From positions 1 to 64,000 of the forward strand of contig JBCDJJ010000001.1 in the NCBI GenBank assembly GCA_038747915.1: a stretch of DNA of 64,000 bases, given 5' to 3'. This DNA comes from JBCDAP01 sp038747915. Lineage in GTDB: Bacteria > Planctomycetota > Phycisphaerae > Phycisphaerales > UBA1924. Position numbers and translations under genes: made by a program. This document shows, piece by piece, positions 24,968 through 34,828 of this stretch (position 1 is the stretch's first letter; every line of letters starts with the position of its first letter). The notes under the pieces were generated by a model. The model was not told the DNA's origin, made no database searches, and worked only from the letters and a program-made list of their open reading frames with translations.

Positions 24968-27496
24968 TTAGTCAGCATTGTTTTGTACTGGAACGAGACG
25001 AAATGTTGTGACCGGTGGCCCGGCCAGCAACGCGTCTTCCACATCGCCCGCGTGCCACGCCGCGAACCGGTCCCGAAAGTGCTCCGAGAGGGGGTGTCCG
25101 GACTGGCCTCCCGGGAGCTGCAGCGTTCCTTGCGACTCGTGACCGGGTGAGACGACGAGCCGGTTGCTCGCGCCAGAACGACGCGTGGCGACCCGCACCA
25201 CGCCTCGATCGCCACCTTGGGGTACCGCGGGTAGTGCCAGGGCGTGACGAAGCCACCCAAGCCACTCTGGCACCGCCGCAGCGAGCACGTGATGCACATC
25301 GAGCGTGTTCAGATCACCCCAGGGTGTTTCGTCGGCCCGCTCTGGCGTTTGCTGTTCTGCTGCGCCTAGGGCGTAGTGTCCGACCGAGGCGATGTACTCG
25401 ACCCAGTTGGTGTGACCGGGCGGAAGAAGGTGGGCCGGACGATCGCGGAGCAGGCGTCGAATGACATCTCGGTTGCTTACAGAAATCGGAGTTTTAGTCT
25501 CTTCCCATGCTGGCAGAACCAGGCCGCCGATCACGTCGGCCTCGAGCGTGAGCGCGATGAGTCGGATCATCCGATATGCGGCGCTCTCTTCGCTTGCTGC
25601 ACCATCCCATTCGTCGAGCGCGTCAGCGAGTGCTAGGAGGCGCTGATCATCAGACTCTCTCAAGAGTGGGGTCACGAGCTCAGCAAGCCCGGCGTATCGA
25701 AGAGCCATTGCGTCGAGCTGCATCGATCGTGCGAAGCGTTCGTCGATCTGAGACTCGGAATCGAGAAGTTGTTGAATTCTCCGCGCGCGTGCCGGCTCGG
25801 TTGGTGGCGGCCCAACAACATCCCAGGTGCTGCGGTCGGTTGTGCGGTGGTTCGCGGAGAACACCGCGCCGTTCGGTGGATTCACGATGGGATCCGGTCG
25901 ATTGGCGACAGTGGTTCCTTGCCATGACCAGCTCTCGTCTGACGACGAGACCGGAACAAGTCCGTCGTACCCCTGGCGATCGGGCAGATGGCCGACCAGT
26001 GTCCACGCGACGCTGCCATGAGCGTCGGCAAGAATCATATTGAGCGGTGGCCCGCCCGCCGGGTCGGAGAGTGAGATCGCATCCTCGACCGATCGCGCAC
26101 CAAGGAGTTCGAGCGGTTGGCCGTCGATCGCTTCGCTGTGGCGGCCGGTCCACAGCAGGGCGAGCGGGCGATCCAGGTGGTCTTCAGCGATCACCGGTCC
26201 CCACCGAGTTGTGCGAATCGTAAGCTCCCGGTCCTCGCGACCACGCACACGGATGTACTCGATGTGTTCTCCGAAGGGCTCGTCGCCGTCGGGTGTGTGA
26301 TATCTCGATGGATCTCCATCGACTTCATCGATGATGACGAAGTCGGTGAGGTCGGCGTGCAGGTTCGTGAAGGCGAAGGCGATCGTGCCCGTGCTGCCGC
26401 CGGCGAGCATGGGCATGCCACCGGGCGTTGTGAGCCCGACGTACCTCCCGGTGCGCACGACCCCGGTCTCATCCAGCTGTCGTGGTTCGGTTGAGGGCGG
26501 TGTGTTTGTGTGCTGCGACCACGAGGCGCCGCCCCAGGCCAGCTCGGCATGGAACCATGTGGGCGGGAGCGAGAGCCTCAGGTGCATGTCCCCGGCAAGG
26601 ATGGCGCCGCCGTGCGGAGTGCGATGCCCCGGAACAGCCCAGGCATTGGAGCCGATAGGCGCGCGACGCTTGATCGCCCTCCACAGGTCGCTTCTCTCGG
26701 CACCGGGCTGCTCTCGCCAGTCCACATCATCCGGCGACGGCAGCGGGGGGAGTGAGATGTTGGCGTTGTGGTCGGCTTGAGCACCGGCGATGGGTGTGTC
26801 GAGGCTTGTGTTTCGGGTGCTCAGCAAGGGGGGCACCGACTCTGGCAGGAACTCCTGAAGCGCCGCACGTTCATGGTCCTCGGTGAGATCCAGGCTTAAC
26901 CAGAGCATGATGGCGAGCTGTGTGCGCACGCTGTCGGTTGGTGTCCACGGTTCTGGATCGACGCCGAGCAGCAGATATTCCGGGGGCGCCGCGCCGAGCG
27001 AAGCAAGGCCGGCGTTAACTCCAACGGCGTATCGCTCGAGCAGGTATCGATCGCCCGGCGCGAGTTCAACGAGTGCGCGATCGGGCGCATTGCTCAGTTG
27101 CAGACGGCGCGCCCGGATGTCACGGTTCACAACGCTCGGTCCGAGTAACTCCGCGAGCGTGCCCTGCACGGAGCGGCGCGTCAGGTCCATTTGGAAGAAC
27201 CGTTCTTGCCCGTGCACGAAGCCGAGGGCCGTCACAACGTCTTCGAAAGACTCCCCGTTGATCGATGGGACACCTCGATCGTCGCGTGCGATGACGACCG
27301 GGGCCCGAAGCCCCGGCATGCTCACATCGCCCGCGATAGTCGGGAGGCTCGCAAGCACACGCCCTCGGACATGAAGAAAGAGCCCGACGGACACCGCGGC
27401 CACAAGGAGCAGCATGGCCAGCGCAATAACTCCGATGCGCACAGCCCACCGACGCCAGTGTCGCACGGTCGTTGATCTCGCCTTGCCATTGACCAT
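24968..27496 (-). CDS. Penicillin acylase-family Ntn hydrolase
   Basis: Amidohydrolase of the penicillin/AHL acylase family, made as one chain that self-cleaves before a serine. An N-terminal membrane anchor or signal (about 18-43) is followed by VVIARDDRGVPSINGESFEDVVTALGFVHGQERFFQMDL (key residues D, GVP, HGQ, R, F, M), the alpha-chain signature. The spacer ends at IGSNAWAVPG, with the likely nucleophile S283 after G282. The beta chain includes LAGDMHLRLSLPPTWFHAEL. Total length (842) fits the family. The natural substrate is unknown; acyl-homoserine lactones or other N-acyl compounds are typical. It is followed downstream, after a 162-base gap, by the PLP enzyme. Confidence 0.9.
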   Translation of the reverse strand: MVNGKARSTTVRHWRRWAVRIGVIALAMLLLVAAVSVGLFLHVRGRVLASLPTIAGDVSMPGLRAPVVIARDDRGVPSINGESFEDVVTALGFVHGQERFFQMDLTRRSVQGTLAELLGPSVVNRDIRARRLQLSNAPDRALVELAPGDRYLLERYAVGVNAGLASLGAAPPEYLLLGVDPEPWTPTDSVRTQLAIMLWLSLDLTEDHERAALQEFLPESVPPLLSTRNTSLDTPIAGAQADHNANISLPPLPSPDDVDWREQPGAERSDLWRAIKRRAPIGSNAWAVPGHRTPHGGAILAGDMHLRLSLPPTWFHAELAWGGASWSQHTNTPPSTEPRQLDETGVVRTGRYVGLTTPGGMPMLAGGSTGTIAFAFTNLHADLTDFVIIDEVDGDPSRYHTPDGDEPFGEHIEYIRVRGREDRELTIRTTRWGPVIAEDHLDRPLALLWTGRHSEAIDGQPLELLGARSVEDAISLSDPAGGPPLNMILADAHGSVAWTLVGHLPDRQGYDGLVPVSSSDESWSWQGTTVANRPDPIVNPPNGAVFSANHRTTDRSTWDVVGPPPTEPARARRIQQLLDSESQIDERFARSMQLDAMALRYAGLAELVTPLLRESDDQRLLALADALDEWDGAASEESAAYRMIRLIALTLEADVIGGLVLPAWEETKTPISVSNRDVIRRLLRDRPAHLLPPGHTNWVEYIASVGHYALGAAEQQTPERADETPWGDLNTLDVHHVLAAAVPEWLGWLRHALALPAVPQGGDRGVVRVATRRSGASNRLVVSPGHESQGTLQLPGGQSGHPLSEHFRDRFAAWHAGDVEDALLAGPPVTTFRLVPVQNNAD

Positions 27497-27531
27497 GTCA
27501 GAGCGTGTGGTCGTGTGAGAAGAGCAGCCTG

Positions 27532-27575
27532 AAAAAGAAAGACCGTTGAGCGACGATGCACATCGCTCAACGGTC
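27532..27575 (-). terminator. Intrinsic terminator after the LamG-like secreted gene
   Basis: A perfect 13-base stem (GACCGTTGAGCGA at 27541-27553 and TCGCTCAACGGTC at 27563-27575) with a 9-base loop. Read on the minus strand it is followed by a T-rich run (TTTCTTTTTC, 27540-27531). It lies 40 bases past the stop of the minus-strand gene at 27616 and before the penicillin-acylase gene. Confidence 0.85.
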
Positions 27576-27615
27576 GGTTTGATGTGGGATCAGAGGTTGG
27601 GCTCGGCCAACCGGT

Positions 27616-29499
27616 TCAGCATCCGTTCTCGAGCAAGCTATCGAATGCCTCACCGAGGTCGAACGCATCGGACACACTGTCACGATTGACGTTGGCATCA
27701 TCGCTCTGCACGCCGAGATCGATCAGGAAGGCAGCGACCTCGGTGTCGTCTACCGTGCCGTCGGTGTTCAGATCGAGCGGGCAGAAGAGCACGATGCCGT
27801 CGGCGCTCGGACCACCGAGGGCGGCGATATCGGCGTCATTGATCACTGACTCAGCAAAGTAGTAGTTCGCCACGTAGAACAGCTCGCCTCGCCCGAGCGC
27901 ATCCCCGAACATCACGAACGCGGACTCGGTTGCCGGTCCCTGGACGCTCGTGAAGCTGTTGGTCACGAAGTCGAGCCACGGGTTGGGGTAGCTCCCCCAG
28001 GAGACAAAGCTCGGAGTATCGATCGGGGTCGAGAAGAACGTGAAGGGATCGACATTGTCGAAGTTCTCCGCCCACCAGTCGGGTGCAGCGGGATCGAGGA
28101 AGTTGTCGATGTCGTCACCCCAGCCGAGCTGGCCAACCTTGGTGCCGTTCACGAAGATGCGTGCCTCACGGGCGAAGTCGTTGTCACAGACGATGGCGAT
28201 GCGCATCCATCGGTCCGGGCCGAAGTCGCTTCCGACGATGCTGGCCGCGTCGAATAGCGTGCCGTTGACACGGTTGCGATTGATACCGATGCCGATCGGG
28301 CCGCCTCCGACGCCGGTAAGCGAGCCGATGAAGAAGTCGGCCGATCCCATCTGTGACGAGTTGGTTCCGTTGTCGGACTGGAAGTTGAGGAACGAGGCCG
28401 GTCGCTGACTCGCCCACGAGGCGGCGGGGACGTAGATATCCCACACCATGGTCCACCGATCAACGCGCTGACTCGAGAAGGCGTTATCAGCACCCGAGAG
28501 CGGCGAGACAGAGAGGCCGATCTGCCGATCGTTCTGATACGAGCTTCCAGGATCAATTCGTGGGGCGCTCACTTGGAAGACACCCGCGGCCTGGCCGTCG
28601 ATGTCTGACAGGCCAAAGCTTGTCGTCGTACCAATCGCCGACTGCGCTTCAGTGAACCCATACTGCGGTGACTCGATCGTCTGGCTCAGGGAGTTCTGAA
28701 GCACTGGGTCGCCATCCTCCGGGCCCGGCTGATCCGCGAACGCGGGGTCGTCGAGATAGCGGATTTCCGCGGGGCCGTAGGCCGCGGTGAGGTCGCCGTC
28801 GAAGCGGAACTCGGTCTGAGTGTCGATGTCGACCGGTGGTGTGGCGACAGAGATTCTCATCGTGCTGTCGCCGAAGAAGACGTTGCCGATGCCGGTCAGT
28901 GGTATAAAGCCGGGCAGCGGGATGCCCATGAAATTACTGGGCGAGTTCACGATCGTGAGCGGACCCAGGAACGACAGGTTCACATCCTGGAAAGTGATGG
29001 TGATGCTGCGGTCCGCGTTGACCGTAACAGTATAAGTATATGTGAACACCGGGAACGGACCCGCACCGCTCACATCAAACGTGCGCACGAATGTATCAGT
29101 GGGCAGAGCCCCACCGGGATTCTCGAATGCGCCGTCGAAGAGGTAGAGTTCGACATTCGGAATGAAGTCACCGAATTGGTCGATCAAGCCGCGGAAGGGG
29201 AACGGCAGACCTGTTGATTCAACAGGTGCGGTGAATGGAGCGAGCGAGGTCCCAACCGCGGTCACGAATGGCTCGAACCGCACGGTGTACGCAGAGGCGG
29301 CGTCGATAACACCGGGTGGCGTGGTGTAGGTGAGGGTGGGGCCGAGTGTTTGGAGCGGGAAGCCCGAGCCACCCGTCTCGAGGATGTTGTCGCCGTTGGT
29401 GTCGGAGAGTTCACCAACATTGATGGTGTGAGAGGATTGTGCCAGACCGGCGGTCGCGAAACACGCGAACGCCAACGCACACGAGGTCACGTACTTCAT
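27616..29499 (-). CDS. Secreted LamG-like protein with dockerin-like C-terminus
   Basis: Exported non-enzymatic protein. I start at ATG 29499 (MKYVTSCALAFACFATAGLAQ, signal peptide cut near LAQ-SS). The first half (about 22-300) is beta-rich with no recognised domain. The second half (about 330-560) resembles a concanavalin A/laminin-G sandwich (DRWTMVWDIYVP, RWMRIAIVCDNDF, ARIFVNGTKVGQLGW). The tail (from CPLDLNTDGTVDDTEVAAFL) has two EF-hand-like loops and ends DAFDLGEAFDSLLENGC, with cysteines bracketing the module. It is downstream of a prepilin-like gene and has its own terminator, so this prepilin/secreted pair may form one unit. No enzyme motif is seen; glycan or cell-surface binding is the likely role. 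Confidence 0.78.
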   Translation of the reverse strand: MKYVTSCALAFACFATAGLAQSSHTINVGELSDTNGDNILETGGSGFPLQTLGPTLTYTTPPGVIDAASAYTVRFEPFVTAVGTSLAPFTAPVESTGLPFPFRGLIDQFGDFIPNVELYLFDGAFENPGGALPTDTFVRTFDVSGAGPFPVFTYTYTVTVNADRSITITFQDVNLSFLGPLTIVNSPSNFMGIPLPGFIPLTGIGNVFFGDSTMRISVATPPVDIDTQTEFRFDGDLTAAYGPAEIRYLDDPAFADQPGPEDGDPVLQNSLSQTIESPQYGFTEAQSAIGTTTSFGLSDIDGQAAGVFQVSAPRIDPGSSYQNDRQIGLSVSPLSGADNAFSSQRVDRWTMVWDIYVPAASWASQRPASFLNFQSDNGTNSSQMGSADFFIGSLTGVGGGPIGIGINRNRVNGTLFDAASIVGSDFGPDRWMRIAIVCDNDFAREARIFVNGTKVGQLGWGDDIDNFLDPAAPDWWAENFDNVDPFTFFSTPIDTPSFVSWGSYPNPWLDFVTNSFTSVQGPATESAFVMFGDALGRGELFYVANYYFAESVINDADIAALGGPSADGIVLFCPLDLNTDGTVDDTEVAAFLIDLGVQSDDANVNRDSVSDAFDLGEAFDSLLENGC

Positions 29500-29600
29500 G
29501 AATCTCAATCGCTTTCTGAGCCGGAAGGCGGCCCCACGGAACACACAAATAGGCGGCGCTGCGACTCGGCATGAGGACCCGCCACGTCCCCACGCTCAAC

Positions 29601-30671
29601 TCAATTCTCTCTGGTGTTGAGGATAAACCAGTCGATCCGCCGCCCTTGCTCTTCGCGGGTGCGGATCTCAAGATCCGGTATGTACCTTGAGAGCACCTCG
29701 CCATTGGTAATAGCAGAGGTGACACCACCGAGATTATCCTGAACACCAATTGTTCGAGGGGTTCGCTGCGAGCGGAGGTATGTTTCAATAACCTCTCGCC
29801 CTCGATCGAGCCACGTGGCGCTGCCATCTGCCATCGCGACGTTCAGACCGTCGTCGCCATGATTATCAAATGGATCGGGGAAGTTGTTAATCGAACCATC
29901 TGGCAGATCGATCCTGTTGCCGGCATCGCCATCACCGAAGATACGGTTGGTTGACGGCGAGCGAACGGTCGAAGTCCTTTTGAGCAGTTGCCACTCTCCG
30001 TCCAGGTTAAACTCCTCTTCGAGGACGGAACTAAGAACGTTGTCGTCTGCTTCATCCCATCCGCGTTGCAGATTCCGCTGAAGATTGCCAACAACAATGC
30101 GGCCATCGGGCCAGACCCCCTCGTTCATCCATGCATCTACCTCGTAACTATGCCCGCCAAAGTTATACTGATTATCAATCGGTTGGCATGGATTGGCTCC
30201 GCCTGGCGGCGCCACCCCGTTATCGTCGCGTCCGCGTGCAATAGCTGTCAGGTGCAGCAGTATGGGGCGATCGTGGATGGCTTGCAGCCCGATTCGTTCT
30301 AGGTTGAATCCGCAGGGGAGGTCTGGAAACATGGATCCGGCGTTCGTCGAATCCATAATGACGGTTGGATCGACGCGGTTCTGGGTTGATGGGCACACAG
30401 CCGCCTCGGCGACATCGAAGTAGTTGGGATACAGATAGGCCAGGTCATCGTTCCCATCACCGAGCGTTGGCACGAATGCGCCTGTTGATGAGTCGAGGGA
30501 GTACGCATACGCCGCCTGCCCGAGTGTGCGGAGATTCCCCAGGCACAGCACGCGTTCCGCAGCCTCGCGCGCACGCCCGAGCGCTGGTAGGAGCAGACTG
30601 ATCAGCAATGCGACGACTGCAACAACAACCAACAGTTCAATCAGTGTGAAGCCATGGTTCCGGCTTTTCAT
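29601..30671 (-). CDS. Prepilin-like protein (type II leader, DG class)
   Basis: The N-terminus MKSRNHGFTLIELLVVVAVVALL contains the GFTLIEL prepilin leader, with cleavage between G and F expected. Near the C-terminus it has GLNVAMADGSATWLDRG, the DG motif of the planctomycete H-X9-DG prepilin-like group. The start is ATG 30671 (MKSR), though two in-frame ATGs just upstream (MMGRWGMP) could also be used. The protein is about 356 residues. It lies upstream of the LamG-like secreted gene (101-base gap) and downstream of the family A gene (140-base gap), on the same strand. Pilus machinery is not in the window. Confidence 0.86.
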   Translation of the reverse strand: MKSRNHGFTLIELLVVVAVVALLISLLLPALGRAREAAERVLCLGNLRTLGQAAYAYSLDSSTGAFVPTLGDGNDDLAYLYPNYFDVAEAAVCPSTQNRVDPTVIMDSTNAGSMFPDLPCGFNLERIGLQAIHDRPILLHLTAIARGRDDNGVAPPGGANPCQPIDNQYNFGGHSYEVDAWMNEGVWPDGRIVVGNLQRNLQRGWDEADDNVLSSVLEEEFNLDGEWQLLKRTSTVRSPSTNRIFGDGDAGNRIDLPDGSINNFPDPFDNHGDDGLNVAMADGSATWLDRGREVIETYLRSQRTPRTIGVQDNLGGVTSAITNGEVLSRYIPDLEIRTREEQGRRIDWFILNTREN

Positions 30672-30811
30672 GGGCATACCCCAACGACCCATCACTCGTC
30701 CGCGTGATCCTTTCAGTGAACACTTGTTCGCTTGACTCGATCACGTTGTGTCAGGCACGCCGGACTCCCGTCACTCGACGAGTGCGCACCTACCCTGAAG
30801 CTCTCTCTCTC

Positions 30812-32203
30812 TTACCCGGTCTCTGTACGCACATCCTCCAGCTGTTGATGCGTCGTCTCTCGCTGATGAGTCTGCCCGCGCACGCTGGTCGGGTCGAATG
30901 CTGGAAGGATAAGACGGCAACTCATCGCGCTCTGGAGCAACGGAAAGGGAACCTCGAACGACCAGAATCGAAACCGATGGTTCGACCACCCGAGTTCGGC
31001 GATGGCCTCTGAAACAAATTCTTGTGTCGGCGCGAAGCGCGCCGTGGCCGGGGGCACCGACCCATCCGTGAAGCTGGTGCGAGTGCCACGAATATGCAGC
31101 GGGTTGACGTCAGCCTTTGTCCACTCGGAATCGAGTGGGAACATGCTGCCGATCGAGAAGACCGGCTCCATCGCACGCTCTCGATCATCGGCCACTCCGA
31201 TGACCACGTGCAGTCGCCCGACCGGCGTTTTGACGTGCGAGACGAGGCGGAAGTGCGTCACGGTGCCATCGCTCGAGAGTCCCGAGTGCCCAGGAATAGC
31301 ACGCTCGGCGACTTGTGCGGTCACGATGTCGCAGCTCGAGTCGGTGCCGATCGCCTCGCCGCCGAGTTCGAGCACTTCCATACCCGAACGCGTGCGACGC
31401 GCACGGATCGGTGCGTCCGCCGGCTTGGTCCACTTGCTCACAATGTTCGCCCTGGAGCCTGTCAATGGCGAGACCGTCGCCTCCGCATCGGTACGGGCGA
31501 AGATGGGCCGCGGTGGAGGCATGTACTCGGGGTTGCGGTTGACCGCCCGCCCCGTCCGCGCTCGTTCGGCATGTACCGGAATCACGACACCGGGCCGGAA
31601 CCGACGAATGTTGAACTTCCCCCGCAGGCCCGCGAGGTCGAACCGCTCGCTTTTGCCATCGGACGGCGCGACCAAATAGCCCACGAATTCAGATTCGGCC
31701 GAAAAGCCGTGCGCCTCGGCCGCGGCGCGGTACGCGGTCCGGCGAGGTTCGAGATCGGTGGAGTTTTCTGAATCCGGACGATGTGTCGCGAATGCCACAT
31801 CGAACGCCCATCGCTCGCCAAAGGCCGTGTCGATAGCCTCGATGATGATGCTGATCGATGTTTCGAGTTCGCGGCATGCTGACTCGCTTGCACCCGCACG
31901 ACGGGCGGCAACGACCACGCGCTCCAAGCCCCGAAACGGAGGCAGCACACCACCGAAGCTGCGAACGTCTCCGGTCTCGAGCGATCGATACACCTGGCTC
32001 GCGAGCTTGGGGTCGATACGCAGCATCCGCGTGAGGTCGGCGGGTTTGGCGACCCAGCGGTGGCCAGGATCCTTCTCGCAGATGTCTCGGATCACCGCGA
32101 CGAGGGCGTGCTGCAGATGGCCGAGCTGCTCGAGCAACTCAAGATTCGGCCAGGCCGCCTCTTGACCGACAGCAACAGAAGTATGTTGTGCCCCGAGACC
32201 CAT
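30812..32203 (-). CDS. Unrecognised protein, paralogue A of a local family
   Basis: 463 residues with no signal peptide or membrane helix, so probably cytoplasmic. I do not recognise it. It is clearly related to the protein at 35979-37184: both have an N-terminal helical region with an HTH-like pattern (here VAKPADLTRMLRIDPKLASQ; in the other RPVGIERALGLNNKLAWQV), a mid segment RRTAYRAAAEAHG matched by KRIAYRANRELIG, and a following FDLAGLRGKFNIRRFRPGV matched by VDLAVIRGHMNLYRLRSGV. Both sit just upstream of a prepilin-like gene. The gene is preceded by a tandem palindrome (32244-32270). A transcription regulator with a large C-terminal sensor is my best guess, unproved. Confidence 0.75.
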   Translation of the reverse strand: MGLGAQHTSVAVGQEAAWPNLELLEQLGHLQHALVAVIRDICEKDPGHRWVAKPADLTRMLRIDPKLASQVYRSLETGDVRSFGGVLPPFRGLERVVVAARRAGASESACRELETSISIIIEAIDTAFGERWAFDVAFATHRPDSENSTDLEPRRTAYRAAAEAHGFSAESEFVGYLVAPSDGKSERFDLAGLRGKFNIRRFRPGVVIPVHAERARTGRAVNRNPEYMPPPRPIFARTDAEATVSPLTGSRANIVSKWTKPADAPIRARRTRSGMEVLELGGEAIGTDSSCDIVTAQVAERAIPGHSGLSSDGTVTHFRLVSHVKTPVGRLHVVIGVADDRERAMEPVFSIGSMFPLDSEWTKADVNPLHIRGTRTSFTDGSVPPATARFAPTQEFVSEAIAELGWSNHRFRFWSFEVPFPLLQSAMSCRLILPAFDPTSVRGQTHQRETTHQQLEDVRTETG

Positions 32204-32243
32204 GGAGTGAATGTATAGCTGGTGGCGTCGGTGACAACGCCGC

Positions 32244-32270
32244 CAGAAAATTTTTCTGATAATTTTTCAG
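32244..32270. promoter_or_regulatory. Overlapping AT-rich palindromes upstream of family A gene
   Basis: CAGAAAATTTTTCTG (32244-32258) is a perfect palindrome with 7-base arms around one T. CTGATAATTTTTCAG (32256-32270) overlaps it by three bases and has one mismatch. The centres are 12 bases apart. They stand out in a GC-rich context and lie 41-67 bases upstream of the family A start, where an operator would be expected. Confidence 0.55.
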
Positions 32271-32447
32271 ATGCCGGTAACTCGCTTACAGGTATGCCTG
32301 TAAAGCTGCTCGGGAGACCGTGCCCGCACATCGGCCGCCCGCCTGCATGTTTTGTCACGGGGTGTTGGGTGTCAAAGTGGGGAGTTTGAGCCGCGTCGTT
32401 GCCACGTCCTGGTTCGACCTGCTCATCCTTTATTGAACGCCCGAGGA

Positions 32448-34307
32448 TCAGGCGGTGTCGGGGCTGCCATCGGTGTTCCCCTGCCGCGTGGCTCGTAGGC
32501 CGAAGAACATCATGATGCCGCCGATTGCTGCGATGAATCCGCCCACGAACAGAATCGCGAGGCGACCCGGCACATCATTGCCGGGCACGAACACCAGGCA
32601 TCCGATGAGACCGCCGACGATGATCGCGAACGTCCCGACCACGCGCAGCTGCTCGCGTCCCCGCGGTGGGCCATCGTGCTCGTTCGGGTCGATCGGCGTG
32701 TGCATCCGTTGAAAGAACTGGTTGACCTGGTCGCGGTAGGCCTGTGTCGCGTTCGACCAGAACGGGATAGTGGCCAGGAACGCGATGCTCCCCGCAGCGA
32801 GGTTGATGAAGACCTTCCAGTGGTAGGGCCACTCGGTGCTCAGGATTGTTCCTTCGCGGCTCATCGACTCCCACCAGCCTTCGCCGGCGCCGAAGGCGAG
32901 AACAGATGGGATCAGGCCCCCGGTGACCGAGACCAGCGCCGACCACCACGGTGCCTGACGAATGAAGAGTGCGAGTGCCAACGGCACGCTGAGGGGCAGG
33001 GCGAGCATCGCGCCGATATTGAGCATCGCCTCGAACACACCTCTGCCGTCCTTGGCGGCGAAGTAGAGCGCGATCATGATGATTGTGATGCCGAGAACGC
33101 CGGACGCGATCTGTGCGATCAGGAAGGATGTGCGCTCGTTGGGTTCGGGGCGCCGCAGTCTTCGGCACGCAAACGGCACGATGTCGCGCACGAAAACACC
33201 CGCGTTCTTATTGAGGCCGCTGTCCATGCTCGACATCGTGGCGCTGAGCATCGCGACCGCCATGAGCCCCACCAGGCCGGCGGGCAGCACCTGCATCGCC
33301 GCCACGGCGTACGCGCCTTCCGCTGGTTTGCTCAAGCCCGTGAGCGACTCGACCTCGGTCTGGAACAGGAGCCGTGCCACGATCGGCGGGATGAACCAGA
33401 AGGCCATGCCGCACAGCACCATCAGTCCGGCGAGCAAGCTGGCGAGGCGAGCCTCGCGGCCGTTTTTGACACCAAAGTACCGCTGCGCCACTTCGATGGT
33501 CGAAAACACAACAACCTTGTAGACAAGGGCGGCGATCGCGAACATCCCGGTGTACTGCCAGAAGTTCGCATCGCCCTCGTCGGCCTCGAATGTCCCTGGT
33601 GCGTTGACCACCGCGAAGGTATCGCCGAGACCGGACTCGTCGATCGCCTCGAACAGTCCATCGATGCCGCCGACCTGACGGAGGCAGAGCAGTGCGACCG
33701 CGATTGTCAGTGGGATGAGAATGATTGCCTGGAGTACATCCGTCGCCATCACCGCCCACGAGCCACCACATGTGGAGTACAGCAGAACAACGATGCCGGT
33801 GACGAGGATGACGAACTGCACACCGCTCAGCCCAAAGAACTCCGCCGGCCCCGCGATCTGTGCAGCAAAGACCGTGGCGATGAATGTTGAGAGACCCCAC
33901 AGCCAGATGGCCGCGTAGAGCAGCCCGAGCACGGCATAGAGCCACGCGTACACCTGCTGCGTCGTGGTGCCGAACCGCATCTTGATGACTTCTGGTGCTG
34001 TGATCGCGCGCAGTTGTCTGAACCAGGGGCTGAGCAGGGCGGCATGCACGGTGAATGCCAGCACGTTGGCGAGGTAGATGACCTGGATCGACCACCCGGC
34101 TTCGTACGCGGCGCCGGCTGCACCGGTGAACGTCCACGCGCTGAACGCGGTCATGAACGCGCTGCACCCGACCATCCACCAGGCGCCCTGCCCGCCGAGG
34201 CGAAAGTAGTCGCTGACGCCGGAGTTGAACCGCCGGAACACAATGCCAACAGCGACAAGGACGGCGAGGTAGCCTGCGATCACGCCAACTTCGACGGCAT
34301 CATTCAT
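32448..34307 (-). CDS. Sodium:solute symporter (SSS family)
   Basis: Secondary transporter with about 13-14 hydrophobic helices and 619 residues. It begins with a helix IAGYLAVLVAVGIVF, then the SSS marks DYFRLGGQGAWWMVGCSAFMTAFSAWTFTG (key residues R, GG, W, S, S) and the later MLSATMSSMDSGLNKNAGVF, where the second sodium site serines lie. Sugar, amino acid or other carboxylate cargo cannot be separated from the sequence; the carbohydrate-rich neighbourhood suggests a sugar. It is 244 bases upstream of the family A gene and 521 bases from the prepilin-like gene on its other side, so it is probably a single-gene unit. Confidence 0.92.
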   Translation of the reverse strand: MNDAVEVGVIAGYLAVLVAVGIVFRRFNSGVSDYFRLGGQGAWWMVGCSAFMTAFSAWTFTGAAGAAYEAGWSIQVIYLANVLAFTVHAALLSPWFRQLRAITAPEVIKMRFGTTTQQVYAWLYAVLGLLYAAIWLWGLSTFIATVFAAQIAGPAEFFGLSGVQFVILVTGIVVLLYSTCGGSWAVMATDVLQAIILIPLTIAVALLCLRQVGGIDGLFEAIDESGLGDTFAVVNAPGTFEADEGDANFWQYTGMFAIAALVYKVVVFSTIEVAQRYFGVKNGREARLASLLAGLMVLCGMAFWFIPPIVARLLFQTEVESLTGLSKPAEGAYAVAAMQVLPAGLVGLMAVAMLSATMSSMDSGLNKNAGVFVRDIVPFACRRLRRPEPNERTSFLIAQIASGVLGITIIMIALYFAAKDGRGVFEAMLNIGAMLALPLSVPLALALFIRQAPWWSALVSVTGGLIPSVLAFGAGEGWWESMSREGTILSTEWPYHWKVFINLAAGSIAFLATIPFWSNATQAYRDQVNQFFQRMHTPIDPNEHDGPPRGREQLRVVGTFAIIVGGLIGCLVFVPGNDVPGRLAILFVGGFIAAIGGIMMFFGLRATRQGNTDGSPDTA

Positions 34308-34828
34308 GTCGACTTCGCCCCGTCTCGGGTGTCGATGGCAGCGGTCTCGCGCCTGTGCGACGCGTGAACGGATGGAGTGTGCCGCGGTTCATCGGGTCTC
34401 ATGCTCTTCGATCGTGCTCGCTCGGACAGCCGGGCGCATACGGACAATACAGAGTCAAGACCACACGAGACCTACAGGCGTGCGCTCACGTGTCGAATGC
34501 GTGTGCCACGTTTGCCGTGTGATGCCCGGATGCGTGCGCGTTGCACCGAATACGCAGAGATCAGCGCAGATGCTCGTCAACCATCGGTATGCTTGACGAA
34601 TCGGGTGTGTGAGCCGCTGTGTTATCAATCCCGACCCGGGCGGCGTTCGCTGATGCGATGCCCGTTGGAACGCAGCGACCGGGTGTGGTGCGGGGTTTGG
34701 TGGGCCTACGTCTTCGGATCAGGCCCCGGGCCACCGGCCTCGGGATGTGAACGCTGCGTGTGCTCCCGAAGTAGGCGGCCGATGGTGGTCACGGGCTCTG
34801 GCAGACACGACGAAGCAGCCCGGGTTTC
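34308..34828. other. Non-coding gap of 521 bases
   Basis: Between the symporter start and the end of the third prepilin-like gene. I see no credible coding region, RNA gene or terminator. The short open frames have no ribosome binding site and no recognisable domains. It must hold the symporter promoter at its left end, but I could not place it. Confidence 0.6.
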
